Shown: one piece after another, positions 22,803 through 35,071 of the stretch
How the letters are laid out: the number at the start of each line of letters is the position of its first letter
Numbering within the stretch: the stretch's first letter is position 1
Assembly: GCA_030278955.1 (NCBI GenBank)
Contig: JAOANR010000002.1
Span: 19,144,057-19,208,056 of the forward strand
Source: Hygrophila difformis
Lineage: Eukaryota > Streptophyta > Magnoliopsida > Lamiales > Acanthaceae
Direction: 5' to 3'
DNA length: 64,000 nt
Made by a program: the position numbers and the translations under genes
The notes under the pieces: model-generated
The model's input: only the letters and a program-made list of their open reading frames with translations
Told to the model about the DNA's origin: nothing
Databases searched by the model: none

Positions 22803-23250
22803 TGTCAAATCGAGCAGAATGTGTTTTTCCTAAGTTCTTCCCCATGATGTCCAAAATCCCCAAATCGCTCAACAATACCAATTTCACTTCATTTACACCT
22901 CAATCTAGTTCAAATAAACTTCATTGATCTTTTAACCAGTTCAAAACACTCAATTAAGCATGTTATTGGTAAGAGCTACTTTATTGAATTAAAAAGCAAC
23001 TAAAAACCTTAAAATTCATTTAAACTCCATCTACTACTCTCTAAAATTACAAGAACATGGATAATAGAAATAACACGTCTAAAATAGCAAAAGTACTAAA
23101 ATAAAATAGAGTTAGGACAATTACAACCCAAATGTAAATACTAAAATGTAGCAAAATAAACCCAGAAGTGCAATAGAGTCAAATACATAGGCCTATCAAT
23201 ACATGTCATCTATAATAATCATAAGCCTATCTATCGCTCATCTCTCTCAG
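22803..23250. other. Spacer between accessory ORFs
   Basis: AT-rich, with no coding sequence. It is the 3' side of the accessory ORF 2 frame and the upstream side of the GGCGC cassette of ORF 1. I see nothing assignable. Confidence 0.45.
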
Positions 23251-25173
23251 TCAGTCGGAGTCCTCAGAATCATCATCATCGTTGTCACCCACTTCTTCAG
23301 ACCCATCTCCAGCATCAGCATCCTCAGCATCCTCATCGCTACCATCGCTACCATCTCCAGACCCCACGTAGTCCTCATCATCATCGTCCTCAGAAGGTGT
23401 CTGAGGAGCGACATATCGCTGTCCTAAGCTCTGGGACATAAAATACTCAAGTCTGGCTGCATGATACGCTTGGGCTCGGGCATTCTTTTCAATCTGATCG
23501 CTCAAGAAGTTTTGTCTCTGAGCTACCAACCTCATTCATTCATCCATGGTGTTCATCCAGTTTTGTTGGTTGGTCATCATCGTCTGCTGATCAATCCTCA
23601 ATACCCTGGCCCAATCCGGCTCTCCCGGATACTGCTGATGTGACTGCTGCGACTGCTGTGGCTGAGCTCTGCCACGTCCTCTACCTCGACCTCTACCACC
23701 TCGTGTACCACGGGTGGACTGTGAAGGAGCCTCAGAATGCTCCTGGCTAGCATGTGAAGGTGCAGGTGGCGGTGACTGCCTGGGTAACTCCCTCGGTAGT
23801 ATCATGGGCTTGCATCTAATCCCAGGCAGCTTGAAGTTTCTCTTCCCAAAGGGAATAGGGGGCCTCATCCTCCAGTCTCTGTCAAACTGCCCCATCTCCA
23901 CCCCTGCCTGTGCACACAGCTGCCATATCAAGCTGGGAAACATGAGAGCAGATCTCTTAGACACCCCTGGTGTCTGTCTCAACTCCAATGCAATAAGCTC
24001 TCCCATGTTAACCGGGCTCCCCACCTTGATACAGTATGGGACGTACATATCCACAGCAGTAGGTCCAGAGGTGTGAGTCGAAGGACTCAGTCTAGATCTG
24101 TAGAACATGAGCAGCTGATACATGGGTGCATCCATATCAGGCCCATGTAACCTACTCATGTCATCGTCATCATAAGTGAGGACATCCTCCTGACCCTCAA
24201 ACATAGACATCAAGACCAGCTTCTTGATCTCCTCCCTATCATCAGCCCTCATAACTGGCTCCCAAAAATCCCTGCCATAAGGCACATCCACTACTCCGAA
24301 AAACTGGTTGATATGCTGAGGAGTGATGGGTACTCTAACCCCGAAAATCCACGAATCCTCCTCCTCAGCGTTGGCTAGAAACAGTCTAGTCAACTCCCAT
24401 GAATATGTCCCGGCTGGATGTCTAACAAATCTCTCCCAACCTCTGGATCTGATAGCATCACGGAGTAGGGGGTGCTGTAGATCTCTGTCTGAAAATCCTC
24501 TATCGGCAATGATCCTCTTCTTGTGGAACCTCTTGTATAATTCATAGGCTCTGGCACTCCTAAACACAGTGGCATCAAATATGCCCGGACTGACATAACG
24601 CAACTCGGGGACATAGGTTCTCGGATCCTGCTTTTTCGGTCCTCCCCTATCCTCCTGCTCCTCCTGATCAACCTCCTCCTCATCTTCCTCTCCTCCTAGA
24701 GCCTCAGGGACAGGCTCCTGTATAACTAATGCCGCAGATCTCCCCCTCCTAGGTCGAGAGGAAGTAGAAGTAGTAGCGGGTGCCTTCCCCCGAGAGGCTC
24801 TAGTGGGGGCCTGTGAATGATCTGATGCCTCAGGCTGAGGCTGATCGGGCTGGTCAGGCTGATCAGGCTGATTGACCTCCTGATGGTCATCAGCGGGCAC
24901 TGTAGTGTGTCTAGAGGATGCACCGCTCTTGGACTTACTCCTCCTAAAATAGGAGAGAAGTCCCTTGGACTTAGAGGCACCTCCTGATCCTTGGGGCTGA
25001 TCCATCTGTGTCGAATTTTTAGTGCGGAGTCTGCGATTTTCAAAAACATGCTCATCAGGAATAGGAGTAGGAACGCTATCCGGTGACTGTGGATCATAAA
25101 TCCCCAATCTCCCCTCGGGCATCGGTATATACCTATAACCCGATTTCTTAGGGAGATTTGGAGGATTATACAT
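23251..25173 (-). pseudogene. Accessory protein 2 of element C, interrupted by one stop
   Basis: A 640-codon frame broken by a single TGA at 23,536-23,538, with an ATG as the very next codon. The first 545 residues hold a basic, Ser-rich N terminus with QPDQPDQPDQP repeats (about 100-115), an acidic patch (about 158-180), the same domain as accessory protein 1 (RSRGWERFVRHPAGTYSWEL, FGVRVPITPQHINQFFG, STHTSGPTAVDMY) and an RGG-like run (about 490-510, GRGRGRGRGRAQPQQ). After the stop come a helical segment and a strongly acidic tail. The RGG-like run suggests nucleic-acid binding. Clear paralogy with the neighbouring ORF points to an old duplication within the element lineage. An acceptor-like site (TTTGTACAATCAG) lies just upstream of the ATG. 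Confidence 0.8.
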
Positions 25174-26165
25174 TATATTGGCACCTGATTGTACAAAAAT
25201 GATAGGTTAGTATCATATATATGCATTGCCTCCCATCCTCACACTTAAGTTTAAACCATAGGTTTAACTTAAGTGTTAAGTATAAAGCAAACATATACAT
25301 CAACCTAGAATGTGGGATTTATATGACTCAATGACCAAAATGTTGCATTTTAAGGTTCACAAATCCTAAACTTTGTTTAAAGAAATAATCCATTTTGTCC
25401 CAAAGTTTAGAAATTCACATTTAGGACAACTTTTTTAATAAAAACTCTCATTTTATTAAATTTCCAGATTTAATAAATAAAATAACCTAACTTAATAAAC
25501 TAGTTTATCCTAAATGGTTTAAATTAATATTTAAATCCATTCCAATTTATTTATAGGATAAATTAAACTATTTAAATTAACTAAATTACAAATAAGAGAG
25601 TTTTTATCAAAACATGGTTTAATTAACTCACATTATGAAAAACATGAAATTTTTGACAAGAAAATAACTTTACATTTTTAATATAACTAAAATGACATAT
25701 TCTAGTAATGTTTCATCCCTTTAATTAACCAAAAATGCCATTTTAATCAATTTAAAAATAATTTTCAGATTTAATAATTCTCAAAAATTCCAACTTTTTA
25801 AGATTAATCCAAAAATTTCACATTATGCATTCCAACCATGTTCTACAACATTTTGTTCAAACTAGACAAGAATTTAGATAATCAAAATCAAATTTTATCC
25901 CACATTCTACAAAAACCCAAAATTCAAGTAACAATACCAATACCAAAATTAATGCATTCCAAGGCACTAAATTATGATAACAATTGAATTAGGATAGCCA
26001 TTCTTACCTAGATTGAAGGATTTGAACACTTTGAAGAGGAATCCCCAAAATTGGAAAACTAGGGTTCTTGAACCCTAATTTGATTGAACAAACAAAATTT
26101 GGATTTTGGGATGAGAATTTGAACAATGTAGATAAAAATTGATAGGAAGAAACAAGAATTGGAAG
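25174..26165. other. AT-rich leader upstream of accessory ORF 2
   Basis: Very AT-rich, no coding sequence, many TTTAAT- and AAATT-type words. In element sense it lies between the third GGCGC cassette and the ATG at 25,173, and so could contain an intron or leader ending at the acceptor-like site near 25,190. Confidence 0.45.
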
Positions 26166-26334
26166 AATTTTTACCAAAATGGCGCAAGTGTGTCGCTTGG
26201 GAAGAAGAATGGCGCTCGGTCTTGAGAAAGAAAGGAGGAGGCTCGGTCGAATGGATGAAAAATGAGAAGAGGAGGTGAATTTTGGGGTAAAAATCCCGAT
26301 TTTGGACCCGGGTCAGGGTTCTGACCCGCGGGTC

Positions 26335-26672
26335 GATGCGCCAAAATGGCGCTTCGATGGTGTTTTAGGCGCCACTCAGTACAAGTGGCGCCTGGGTTTT
26401 TTCTGAAAAATCCCAAGTCCAAAAATGGCGCGTCCAACGGCGCTCGGGAGTGATTTTATGCGCCACCAAGAAGAAGTGGCGCATAACCTGACTTCAATTT
26501 TTCCAGGATACAAAATGGCGCATTTTATGGCGCTAGGGAGCAGTTTTAAGCGCCACTCAGTACAAGTGGCGCATGAACTGACCAAATTTTTCACAGGTTG
26601 AAATTTGGCGCATATTATGGCGCCTGAGCTCGATTTTAGGCGCCACCAAGAAGGTGTGGCGCCTGAACTGAG
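26335..26672. repeat. GGCGC repeat cassette upstream of accessory ORF 2
   Basis: Four units of about 90 bp with the TGGCGC / TGGCGC / GCGCCAC / GTGGCGC plan, with a weaker partial copy at 26,180-26,220. They lie 1.2-1.5 kb upstream of accessory ORF 2. Together with the LTR and ORF 1 cassettes, each long ORF block of element C has one such cassette on its 5' side. Confidence 0.85.
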
Positions 26673-27177
26673 TCTGAGACACTCGAATTTCAGCTCAAAC
26701 TTCACCAAAATGATAGTCAATACACTCCCTAAGGTTAGCAAGTCAGATTTAGCAAATGTAACCTCCCTAAATCCTCCCGGATCATAATTCTCCTCAATTA
26801 AATCAACTAGTCCATATATATCCTCCTCCTCAACTCATCACCGAGTCAAAAATACACAATTCAAGATCAATACTCCAAGCACACACAAGTCTATCATTTC
26901 TCAACATTTTGCTACTTATTCCAATTCAAAGCAATGTCCTACTCAATTTATTGAACACATACAATACAAAGCATAACAATTAAACAGCATAATTAAAAAT
27001 GAAAACACGACTTACATTAATAAAAGCAGTAAAACAACTAAAAGCACATAAACAATAAAATGCAAAATATTTTTGTCTTTTTCTGCCATTTTATAATTTT
27101 TATTGGTTTTCATAAATTTTAATAAATCAAAACTCAACATAATTAAACATGCAATGCTTTTACTTCAATAAGCAGAT
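26673..27177. other. Spacer after pol of element C
   Basis: AT-rich, no coding sequence. It separates the pol stop codon at 27,178 from the GGCGC cassette and shows nothing else assignable. Confidence 0.45.
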
Positions 27178-30100
27178 TTAAACAACCAAAGGCTTAACAT
27201 TAATTTGTTCGATGAATTTAACTTCATCTCCAAAATAATGTTTAAGTCTTTGACCATTTACAGTGAATTCCCTTTCATCATCAGCTTTTAAAACTACTGC
27301 ACCATTATCCAACACCTTCGCAATCCTAAAAGGTCCTGACCACTTCGTTTTCAATTTTCCAGGAAACACTTTAAATCTAGAATTATATAAAAGCACTAAT
27401 TGACCCGCTTCAAACACCTTAGGCCTAAGCATTTTATCATGATAAAGCTTTGTTCTTTCTTTATAAATTAGAGCATTATCATAAGCATGACGTCTCATTT
27501 CTTCTAACTCATTAAGATCTACCTTTCTTTTCTCTTGAGCTTCCTTAAATTCGAAATTTAATTTCTTCATAGCCCAAAGCGACTTAAACTCAAGTTCAAA
27601 AGGCAAGTGACAAGCTTTACCATAAACCAATTTAAACGGGGTCATCCCTATGGGTGTTTTAAAAGCTGTTCTATAAGCCCATAATGCTTCGTCTAACTTA
27701 AAAGCCCATTCTTTTCTAGATTTTCCTACAGTAGCTTCCAAAATCTTTTTAATCTCGCGATTAGTGACTTCTACTTGTCCATTGGCTTGAGGATGATAGG
27801 GTGTTGTTATCCTATGATGAACATGAAATCTAGATAACAGTTGATTAACAGCCCTATTGACAAAATGAGATCCACCATCACTAATGATTGCTTTAGGCAC
27901 ACCAAAACGGGTAAAAATTTGCTTTTTCAAAAATTTAATTACTTGTTTAGCATCATTCAACGCACATGCTTCAGCTTCTACCCATTTTGACACATATTCT
28001 ACAGCAACTAGAGCATATAATTTCCCATTAGATGGTGGAAATGGACCCATGAAGTCAATCCCCCACAAATCAAACAACTCAACAGGCATAATTCCTTTTA
28101 AAGGCATTTCATCTCTTTTAGTGATATTACCGGCCCTTTGACATACGTCACATTTTTGCACAAATGATCTAGCATCCCTATAAATATTAGGCCAAAATAA
28201 ACCACCTTCAAGTACCTTATGAGCTGTCCTATTCGGTCCAACATGTCCTCCTCCAAGTCCTTCATGGCATGCTTTTAAAACTTTCTCAAAGTCCTCATCC
28301 GGGATGCATCTCCTTATAATCTGGTCTGCACACAGTCTAAACAAATAAGGCTCATCCCAAATAAAATACTTAGCATCAGTTTTAAATTTTTGCTTTTGAC
28401 TATGCCATTTTAAATGATCAGGAATTACACCACATGCTAAATAATTTACAAAATCGGCAAACCAAGGATCAGAGGAAGTATTATTAATTAAATACAAATT
28501 TTCATCAGGAAATGCATCATTTATTAATTTTTCTTCCCCTTTTTCATGCTCTAATCTCGACAAGTGATCAGCTACAGGATTTTCTTCACCTTTTCTATCT
28601 TTAATTTCTAAGTCAAATTCCTGTAACAATAATACCCATCGAATCAACCGAGGCTTAGCATCTTTCTTTGTAAACAAATATTTAATTGCAGCATGATCAG
28701 TGTAAACTACAGTTTTAGAACCAATCAGATAAGGCCTAAACTTCTCACATGCATACACAACAGACAATAATTCTTTTTCAGTGGTAGCATAATTTCTTTG
28801 TGCAGAATTTAAAGCCTGACTAGCATAATAAATAACATGAAGTTTCTTATCCTTTCGTTGACCCAGTACTGCACCAACAGCAGAGTCACTAGCGTCGCTC
28901 ATGATCTCAAATGGCAGGCTCCAGTCGGGTGGCTGAATAATTGGTGCAGTTATCAGTGCTTCCTTGATCCTATTGAACGCCTCAACACATTCATCAGAAA
29001 AGTTAAACTCCACATCTTTGCACAACAATTTAAACAGGGGCAATCCAATTTTTGAAAAATCCTTTATAAATCTCCTATAAAATCCAGCATGTCCCAGAAA
29101 ACTTCTCAAAGTTTTTAAATTAGTAGGAGGTGGAATTTTAGCAATTACTTCTACTTTAGCCCTATCAACTTCAATGCCATTTTTAGAAATTCTATGTCCT
29201 AAGACAATTCCTTCATTAACCATTAAATGACATTTTTCCCAATTAAGAACTAAATTTGATTCTTCACATCTAATCAGAACTTTTTCCAGGTTAATTAAAC
29301 ATTTTTCAAAATCAGACCCGAATACAGAAAAATCATCCATAAATACCTCAATGCATGTCTCAATTAATTAAGAAAATATAGACATCATGCATCTCTGAAA
29401 TGTAGCTGGAGCATTACACAGACCAAATGGCATTCTCCTATATGCAAATGTACCGTAAGGACATGTAAAAGTGGTTTTATCTTGATCCTCAGGTGCAATT
29501 GGAACTTGATTATAACCAGAATAGCCATCTAAAAAGCAATAAAATTCATGACCAGCTAAACGCTCTAGCATTTGATCAATAAAAGGCAACGGAAAATGAT
29601 CTTTCCTAGTTTTATCATTCAATCTCCTATAATCAATGCAAACACGCCATCCAGTAGTAGGTCTAGTAGGTACTAATTCACCATTTTCATTTCTAATAAC
29701 AGTCATACCTCCCTTTTTAGGCACTACTTGTACTGGACTAACCCACTGACTATCAGAAATAGGATAGATAATACCTGCATCGAGTAGTTTAATCACCTCT
29801 GCTCTTACAGCTTCTTGTAGATGTGGATTCAATCTCCTTTGGGGTTGTCTAACTGGCTTGTCGTCCTCCTCCATGTAAATCCGATGTGTGCACAATGCTG
29901 GACTCAGTCCCTTGATATCAGCTATTGTCCAACCTATTGCTCTAACATGCTTACTCAACACTTGGGTTAATGCATTCAATTGATCATCATTTAATTTATT
30001 ACTTGCAATAACAGGTAAAGTGTCATTCTCACCAAGAAAAACATACCTCAAGTGTGATGGCAGCTCCTTCAATGTCAACGTAGGTGGCTTTTCAACAGAC

Positions 30101-31332
30101 GGAACTAATTTGGATTCTTCAATTGCACATGTTACTTGCACAGGTAATCCTCCCTCACACTTACTTTGAGCTAAGTCTTCACAACTCTCCACTAACTGCT
30201 CAAATTTCCTATAGGGATCGTGTCTAGCAAAGAACTCTCTCTCAATCACCTCATCCTCCTGATAGATGGCTGTGACTCTATTACACGGGTAGGTGTCAGA
30301 ACTAGCGTGTTGTGTTTTAGTTGTCTTAGAAATGTCAAACGACACTTGTTCATTACCTACTTTAAGTGTAATTTTACCATCATCCATGTCTACCATAGCC
30401 CTACCAGTTTGAAGAAATGGTCTACCTAAAATCAGAGGGATATCAATGTCCTTTTCCATATCAAGAACAACAAAATCAACAGGGAAAATGAAGCTCTCTA
30501 CTTGAACAGGAACATCTTCTACAATGCCTAAAGGAGTCCTAATGGATCTATCAGCAAGCTGTAGCTGCATCCTAGTAGGCTTCACAACTCCTACTCCTAG
30601 TTCTCTAAAGACATGTAGAGGCATCAGATTAATACTAGACCCGAGATCACACAAAGCTTTGTTGAATTCTTTAGTGCCTATGATGCACGGAATAGTGTAA
30701 CTCCCAGGATCTTTTTGTTTAACAGGTTGCCTTCTTTGTAAGATTGCACTGCATTCCCCTGTCAGTGTCACTTTCTCTTCATCATCCACACTCCTCTTTT
30801 TTGATAGAATTTCTTTTAAAAATTTAGCATAGACGGGCATTTGTGCTATAGCATCAGAGAAAGGAATATCAATTCTTAAATTCTTAAAGACTTCTAAGAA
30901 TTTAGCATAATCTTTATCTTCCTTAGCCTTTTTAAGACGCTGTGGGTAAGGGATAGGTGGCTGATATGACTTGACTGGAACAGTAGACTTTCCCTTATCC
31001 TTACCCTTATCAACACTAACTCTCTCACTCTCCTTAGGCTCCTCAGAATCCTTCTGCTGACTTTCTTTCTCTGCATCCTCACCTTGATCGTCTACAGTAT
31101 CAGCTGAAACCTCTGGATCATCTAAGGTAGGGTAAGGATTAGGTAATTCCTTTTTATTCCTTAAAGTGATTGCTTTACATTGCTCTTTTGGATTAGGATC
31201 AGGCATGCTTGGTAGTGTTCCTTGCTGTCTATTTGAAGTGTCCCTAGCAATTTGACCAACTTGTACTTCTAGATTTCTCATTGAGGCTTGCATTTGCTGA
31301 ATTGTTTGTTGTTGAGACACGATTGTGCTCAT
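27178..31332 (-). pseudogene. Athila-like pol of element C (one in-frame stop)
   Basis: One frame from 31,332 to 27,178 encodes, in order, the rest of the gag-pol linker, an aspartic protease with DLGSSINLMP (about residue 230), reverse transcriptase, RNase H ([11 protein letters not shown]) and integrase ([35 protein letters not shown]). The single defect is a TAA at 29,368-29,370, ten codons before the FMDDF active site, where element B has Glu. Both halves are otherwise open (654 and 720 residues). The frame is also shifted against gag. FMDD, the tRNA-Asp primer site and overall similarity to the pol at 829-4197 place it in the Athila branch. Confidence 0.92.
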
Positions 31333-31358
31333 TAACTCTTTTAAATTAACTACATCAC

Positions 31359-32798
31359 TTACTTGATTTTGTTGCAGCTGTTGTTGGGTTGAAAGTTCCT
31401 AGGTTGTTGGTTAGGGTAGAAGGACTGATTTTGATTTCTGTTTTGATTAAAGTTTTGATTCTGATTTTGATTTTGGTTTTGAAAGTTTTGATTTTGATTT
31501 GGGTAATTTTGATTTAGGTTTTGTGGATAAGATTGACGGTTGTTTTGTGGATAAGTGTTTTGTTGGAATTGAGAGTTTTGATTAGGGTAGAAATTTTGGT
31601 TTTGAGGTCGGTTTTGGTTGTAATTCTGCTGCCTATTTCCCATGTAGTTCACATCTTCCACTTGCTCCTCAGTGCTCTCACACTGCATAGTCTCTTGAAG
31701 TCCTTGATCAAGCAAGTGACAAGCTGATGATTCATGAGGTCCATGACAAATACCGCATCTCACAACTTTAGCTTGACCTTTCTTAAGCGTAGAAACTTCC
31801 CTCATCAAAGCATCTAACTTAGAATCTATAGCAACTGCCTTTTCTACCTCATAGATTCCCCCTTTTGTTTTATTTCTAGCATTTTTCTTACCAGGAAATT
31901 TTTTCATATTAGAAATCTTTTTCTCAATTATTTCTTTAGCTCTAGAAGGTCCTATAGATAGAAAAGAATCTCCAGCCGCTGCATCCAACAAGTTCCTCCA
32001 ATGATCAATCAACCCATTGTAGAAAAAGTGCATCTGCTGCCAATCTTCAAAGCCATGATTCGGGCATCGTGCTAATAAAGTATTATATCTATCCCATGCT
32101 TCAAGCAAAGTTTCACCCTCATCTTGCACAAATTCTTTGATTTTTTCTTGTAATTCAATAACCTTAGATGGTGGGAAGAATTGTTCTAAGAAAGCTTCTA
32201 ACATTTTATCCCAAGTAGTGACATCCCTTAATTGAAGTGAGTTGTACCAAGTTTTAGCCTTATCTCTAAGTGAAAACGAGAACAATCTCAACTTAATTTC
32301 ATCACTAGTAACACCATTTATTTTCACTGTATCACAATAGTCTAGAAAGTTCCTTATGTGTTCTACAGCATCATTCGTAGGTGATCCATTATATTGATTA
32401 GCTTGAACCATAGTGATTAGCGCAGGCTGAAGGGTAAAGCTTAAAGCATCTACATCAGGCCTAGGAGTTCTATTAAGCAGATTTCCACTAGTTCCTTGTA
32501 AGTGTTCTTCAATGGTCATTTCAGCTTGATCATCGTGCTCCAAATCACCACCGTTACCTCTGTTATTACCCTGATTATCATTATCATTCGCTGCCATGTT
32601 TAACCTATTGAACTGAGCAACTAATTGATTAGTAAGATTTGTTGAAACTCCAGTAGTTGGAGAATAGTTTTCTTCATCAGAGGATGAATTAATTAAAATT
32701 TCCAACTGAGCTGGTCTCCTACGTTTTCCTAATCTAATAGCTCTAAGAGTACGCTCAATTTCAGGATCATAAGCTATTTCTGCTTGCTTGCTTCGCAC
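31359..32798 (-). pseudogene. Athila-like gag of element C (start codon lost, frameshifted end)
   Basis: A 479-residue frame with a basic N terminus (DPEIERTLRAIRLGKRRRPA), a capsid-like core at about 115-270 (FTLQPALITMVQANQYNG, KTWYNSLQ, FLEQFFPPSKVIELQ), a zinc-finger-like CGICHGPHESSAC near 350, and a long Asn/Gln-rich tail. The first in-frame codon is GTG, where element B has ATG; the next in-frame ATG is about 65 codons in. Near 31,375-31,385 a small indel shifts the frame, so gag ends in a short unrelated tail. Gag forms the particle shell and binds the RNA. CAG just before GTG could also be read as a splice acceptor. Confidence 0.88.
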
Positions 32799-32905
32799 TG
32801 CAAATATTAAATAAAAATAAAATACAATAAGTAACAGTTAAATTAATATTTAACTTAATAGATTTAAATTAATAAACTAAAAACAATTAAAAATTCACAA
32901 CAAAT

Positions 32906-32923
32906 TCCCCGGCAACGGCGCCA
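32906..32923 (-). other. Primer-binding site of element C (tRNA-Asp)
   Basis: TGGCGCCGTTGCCGGGGA on the minus strand is a perfect complement of the 3' end of plant tRNA-Asp including CCA. It lies six bases inside the 5' LTR border at 32,930 and about 110 bp upstream of gag. Confidence 0.92.
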
Positions 32924-32929
32924 AAAACT

Positions 32930-35071
32930 TGATGGGTGATTTTCACCACTCATATTTTACCACAAGCGGATGGTTGTCACCAAGTAATAAAAACCGGTGA
33001 ATACCGGGTCGAACCCAAGGGAATTTCAGAATATTATTTCATTCCGGAGAATATTTTAATTGTTCTAAGTTTATTTAATATATTTTATATTTTGAAAAGG
33101 ATTTGTTTAATTCTAATGGTGATTAAATTAAAATAGTGACATTAAATTAAAATAAAGCAAATTAAAGTTTTAATTGATAAAAATACTAATGGGAGTTGCT
33201 TGTAATATTTTAAAAATTGCCATCTTTATTATAAAATAGAAATTGTGTAATATTTTGACTTTTTCCAATGTTCTAAAAAATCAATTTCTTAAATTTAAAT
33301 ATTTTTATAAAGATTAAAAATATAATAATCTACTAAAAATTCAAATTATGCTTAAACGGACTTCATGGAAGCTGATTAGATTATCTAACATTTCGCAATC
33401 ATTATTCTAGGCCTAAATTTGAGTCTTTTCCAAGCATACAAATTTTCCTATAGCAATTAATAGGCACTTTTTCATTTCCCAAATCATTGTGCACATGCTA
33501 GAATCTATTTTTAATGTAATTTATTCCCAATTCCGGTACTAAAATATTAATTCTACTTTTTATCTCCCGATTTAGCAAAGCAGAATTTATGGAATTAGAT
33601 TCTATCATTCAAATTATGCTAAACAGTGTAAATAATCTAATAATTATGGTAAAATAATAATAAAACATGGTAAACTGGATTTAAATAATAATATTAAAAT
33701 GCAGACAGATTAGAATTAATGCCAGATTACTAAAAATAGATGATTTATGTTTGATCGATCAGTCAGGTTTTTAGCAGATTAATATTCTAAATCTCAGATT
33801 TAATAAAACACAAAAGATCGATCAATTCAGTAATGTCTAACATATAATCCTAATACAGATTTTAGCAGAATAGCAGATTTATCCATCTTAATCGATTAAA
33901 AATCAGATTACACCTAAACATGAGATTTTCACTTCTACAATCAGGCAAAAATGGCGCTTAAACCAAATTAGACGGATTTAATATGATGGCAAATTAATCG
34001 ATCAATTCAGATTAAACAAATAGAATTGCAGATTCAAAGTTTTCATCCAATCTTCATAATCGATCAAATTCTAGTAGCCAATACATGATTCTAATCCACA
34101 TTCTAACAATCAAAGCAGATTAATCCAGATTACAAAATTAAACATCGACATATTATTGCTTCCATAAAAGATAAATTCGTACTTCAAAGTGATTCTGAAC
34201 TCCCGTTCTAGAACACTTCTAACACGAACAATACAGAAATCCGTCTACAAATTAAGAACATGATAGCAGATTATTTTTAGAGGCAATTTCAATTCATTAC
34301 AATGCAAGAAAAAGAAAGGCAACACCTAGAATAGGAAGAACACGCCCAGAACAGCGTCCTTGATGCATTCCTCCGGCATGATTTTGTGTTTCTGGCCTTC
34401 TTCTCCCATTAGCAGATTGTTTCAGAGTGTTTCTATCGATGAATGGTAAGTCTCCTCTGATGAAATGAAGAAAAACGGACCTTAAAACCGCGTTCGGGAG
34501 GTTAAGAAACTGCTCAACCGCGACGTCGGCGCATAAAATGGCGCTCAGAGAGGGTTTTAGGCGCCACCAAGTAGAACTGGCGCATACGCTGATTTTCCGA
34601 ATTTTCCAAAACGGCGCAAAAAGTGGCGCATAAAGGTGGTTTTAGGCGCCACCAAGGAGGAATGGCGCATCCTGAAGCTTTTCCATCCGAAATTTCTCCA
34701 AGTGTTGAAGTGGCGCATAATATGGCGCTGGAGAGCATTTTTATGCGCCGCCATGCTGATGTGGCGCATTCTGGAGCCTTCCAGTGTTGAAAATTCCGAA
34801 TTTTGCATCCTTTGACCTCCGAACATCTTCTTTCTTCATTTTTAATGCCTGAAACATCATTGCAATGTCTTAGAATTGCCAAAGTCTTATTAAAAAGCAT
34901 AAAACAAGGTAAATTGAGCTCAAATAAGCTCAAATTAAGCAGTCTTATTAATATTTACAAAACACATGAAATGTACACTAAAAAGCAATAAAATAGGATC
35001 TCATACATGCAATTTAGGTTCTTTTTATCATAATTTAAGCTTATTTAAATGTGGTTTCTCAGGGTGCATCA
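32930..35071 (-). repeat. 5' LTR of element C
   Basis: A 2,142-bp LTR nearly identical to 17,149-19,289. Visible differences include the base at 32,935 (G here, C at the left), two substitutions near 33,262, one each near 33,422, 33,708 and 34,548, and an extra T near 34,842. Confidence 0.95.
34528..34780. repeat. GGCGC repeat cassette in LTR C (right copy)
   Basis: Same three-unit cassette as 18,747-18,998, with one visible substitution. In element sense it lies about 290-545 bp into the LTR and upstream of gag. Confidence 0.85.

Larger units (their letters stand above)
17149..35071 (-). mobile_element. Athila-like LTR retrotransposon C, nested in element A
   Basis: A complete insertion of 17.9 kb with LTRs 17,149-19,289 and 32,930-35,071, primer site 32,906-32,923, gag, pol, a long 3' region with two accessory ORFs, and a polypurine tract at 19,290. 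By eye the LTRs differ by about six substitutions and one indel over 2.14 kb, so insertion was recent. Despite this, gag lacks an ATG, gag and pol are out of frame, reverse transcriptase has a stop, and one accessory ORF has a stop. Such a young but defective copy was probably mobilised with proteins from a relative. Confidence 0.93.

Noticed and set aside
20723..25173. Envelope glycoproteins, as often proposed for Athila 3' ORFs
   Set aside because: I see no signal peptide, convincing membrane helix or glycosylation-rich ectodomain; the domain looks soluble and is described as an accessory protein of unknown role.
32906..32923. Possible tRNA-Asp gene
   Set aside because: Only the 3' terminal 18 bases match, beside an LTR; it is a primer-binding site with no tRNA body.
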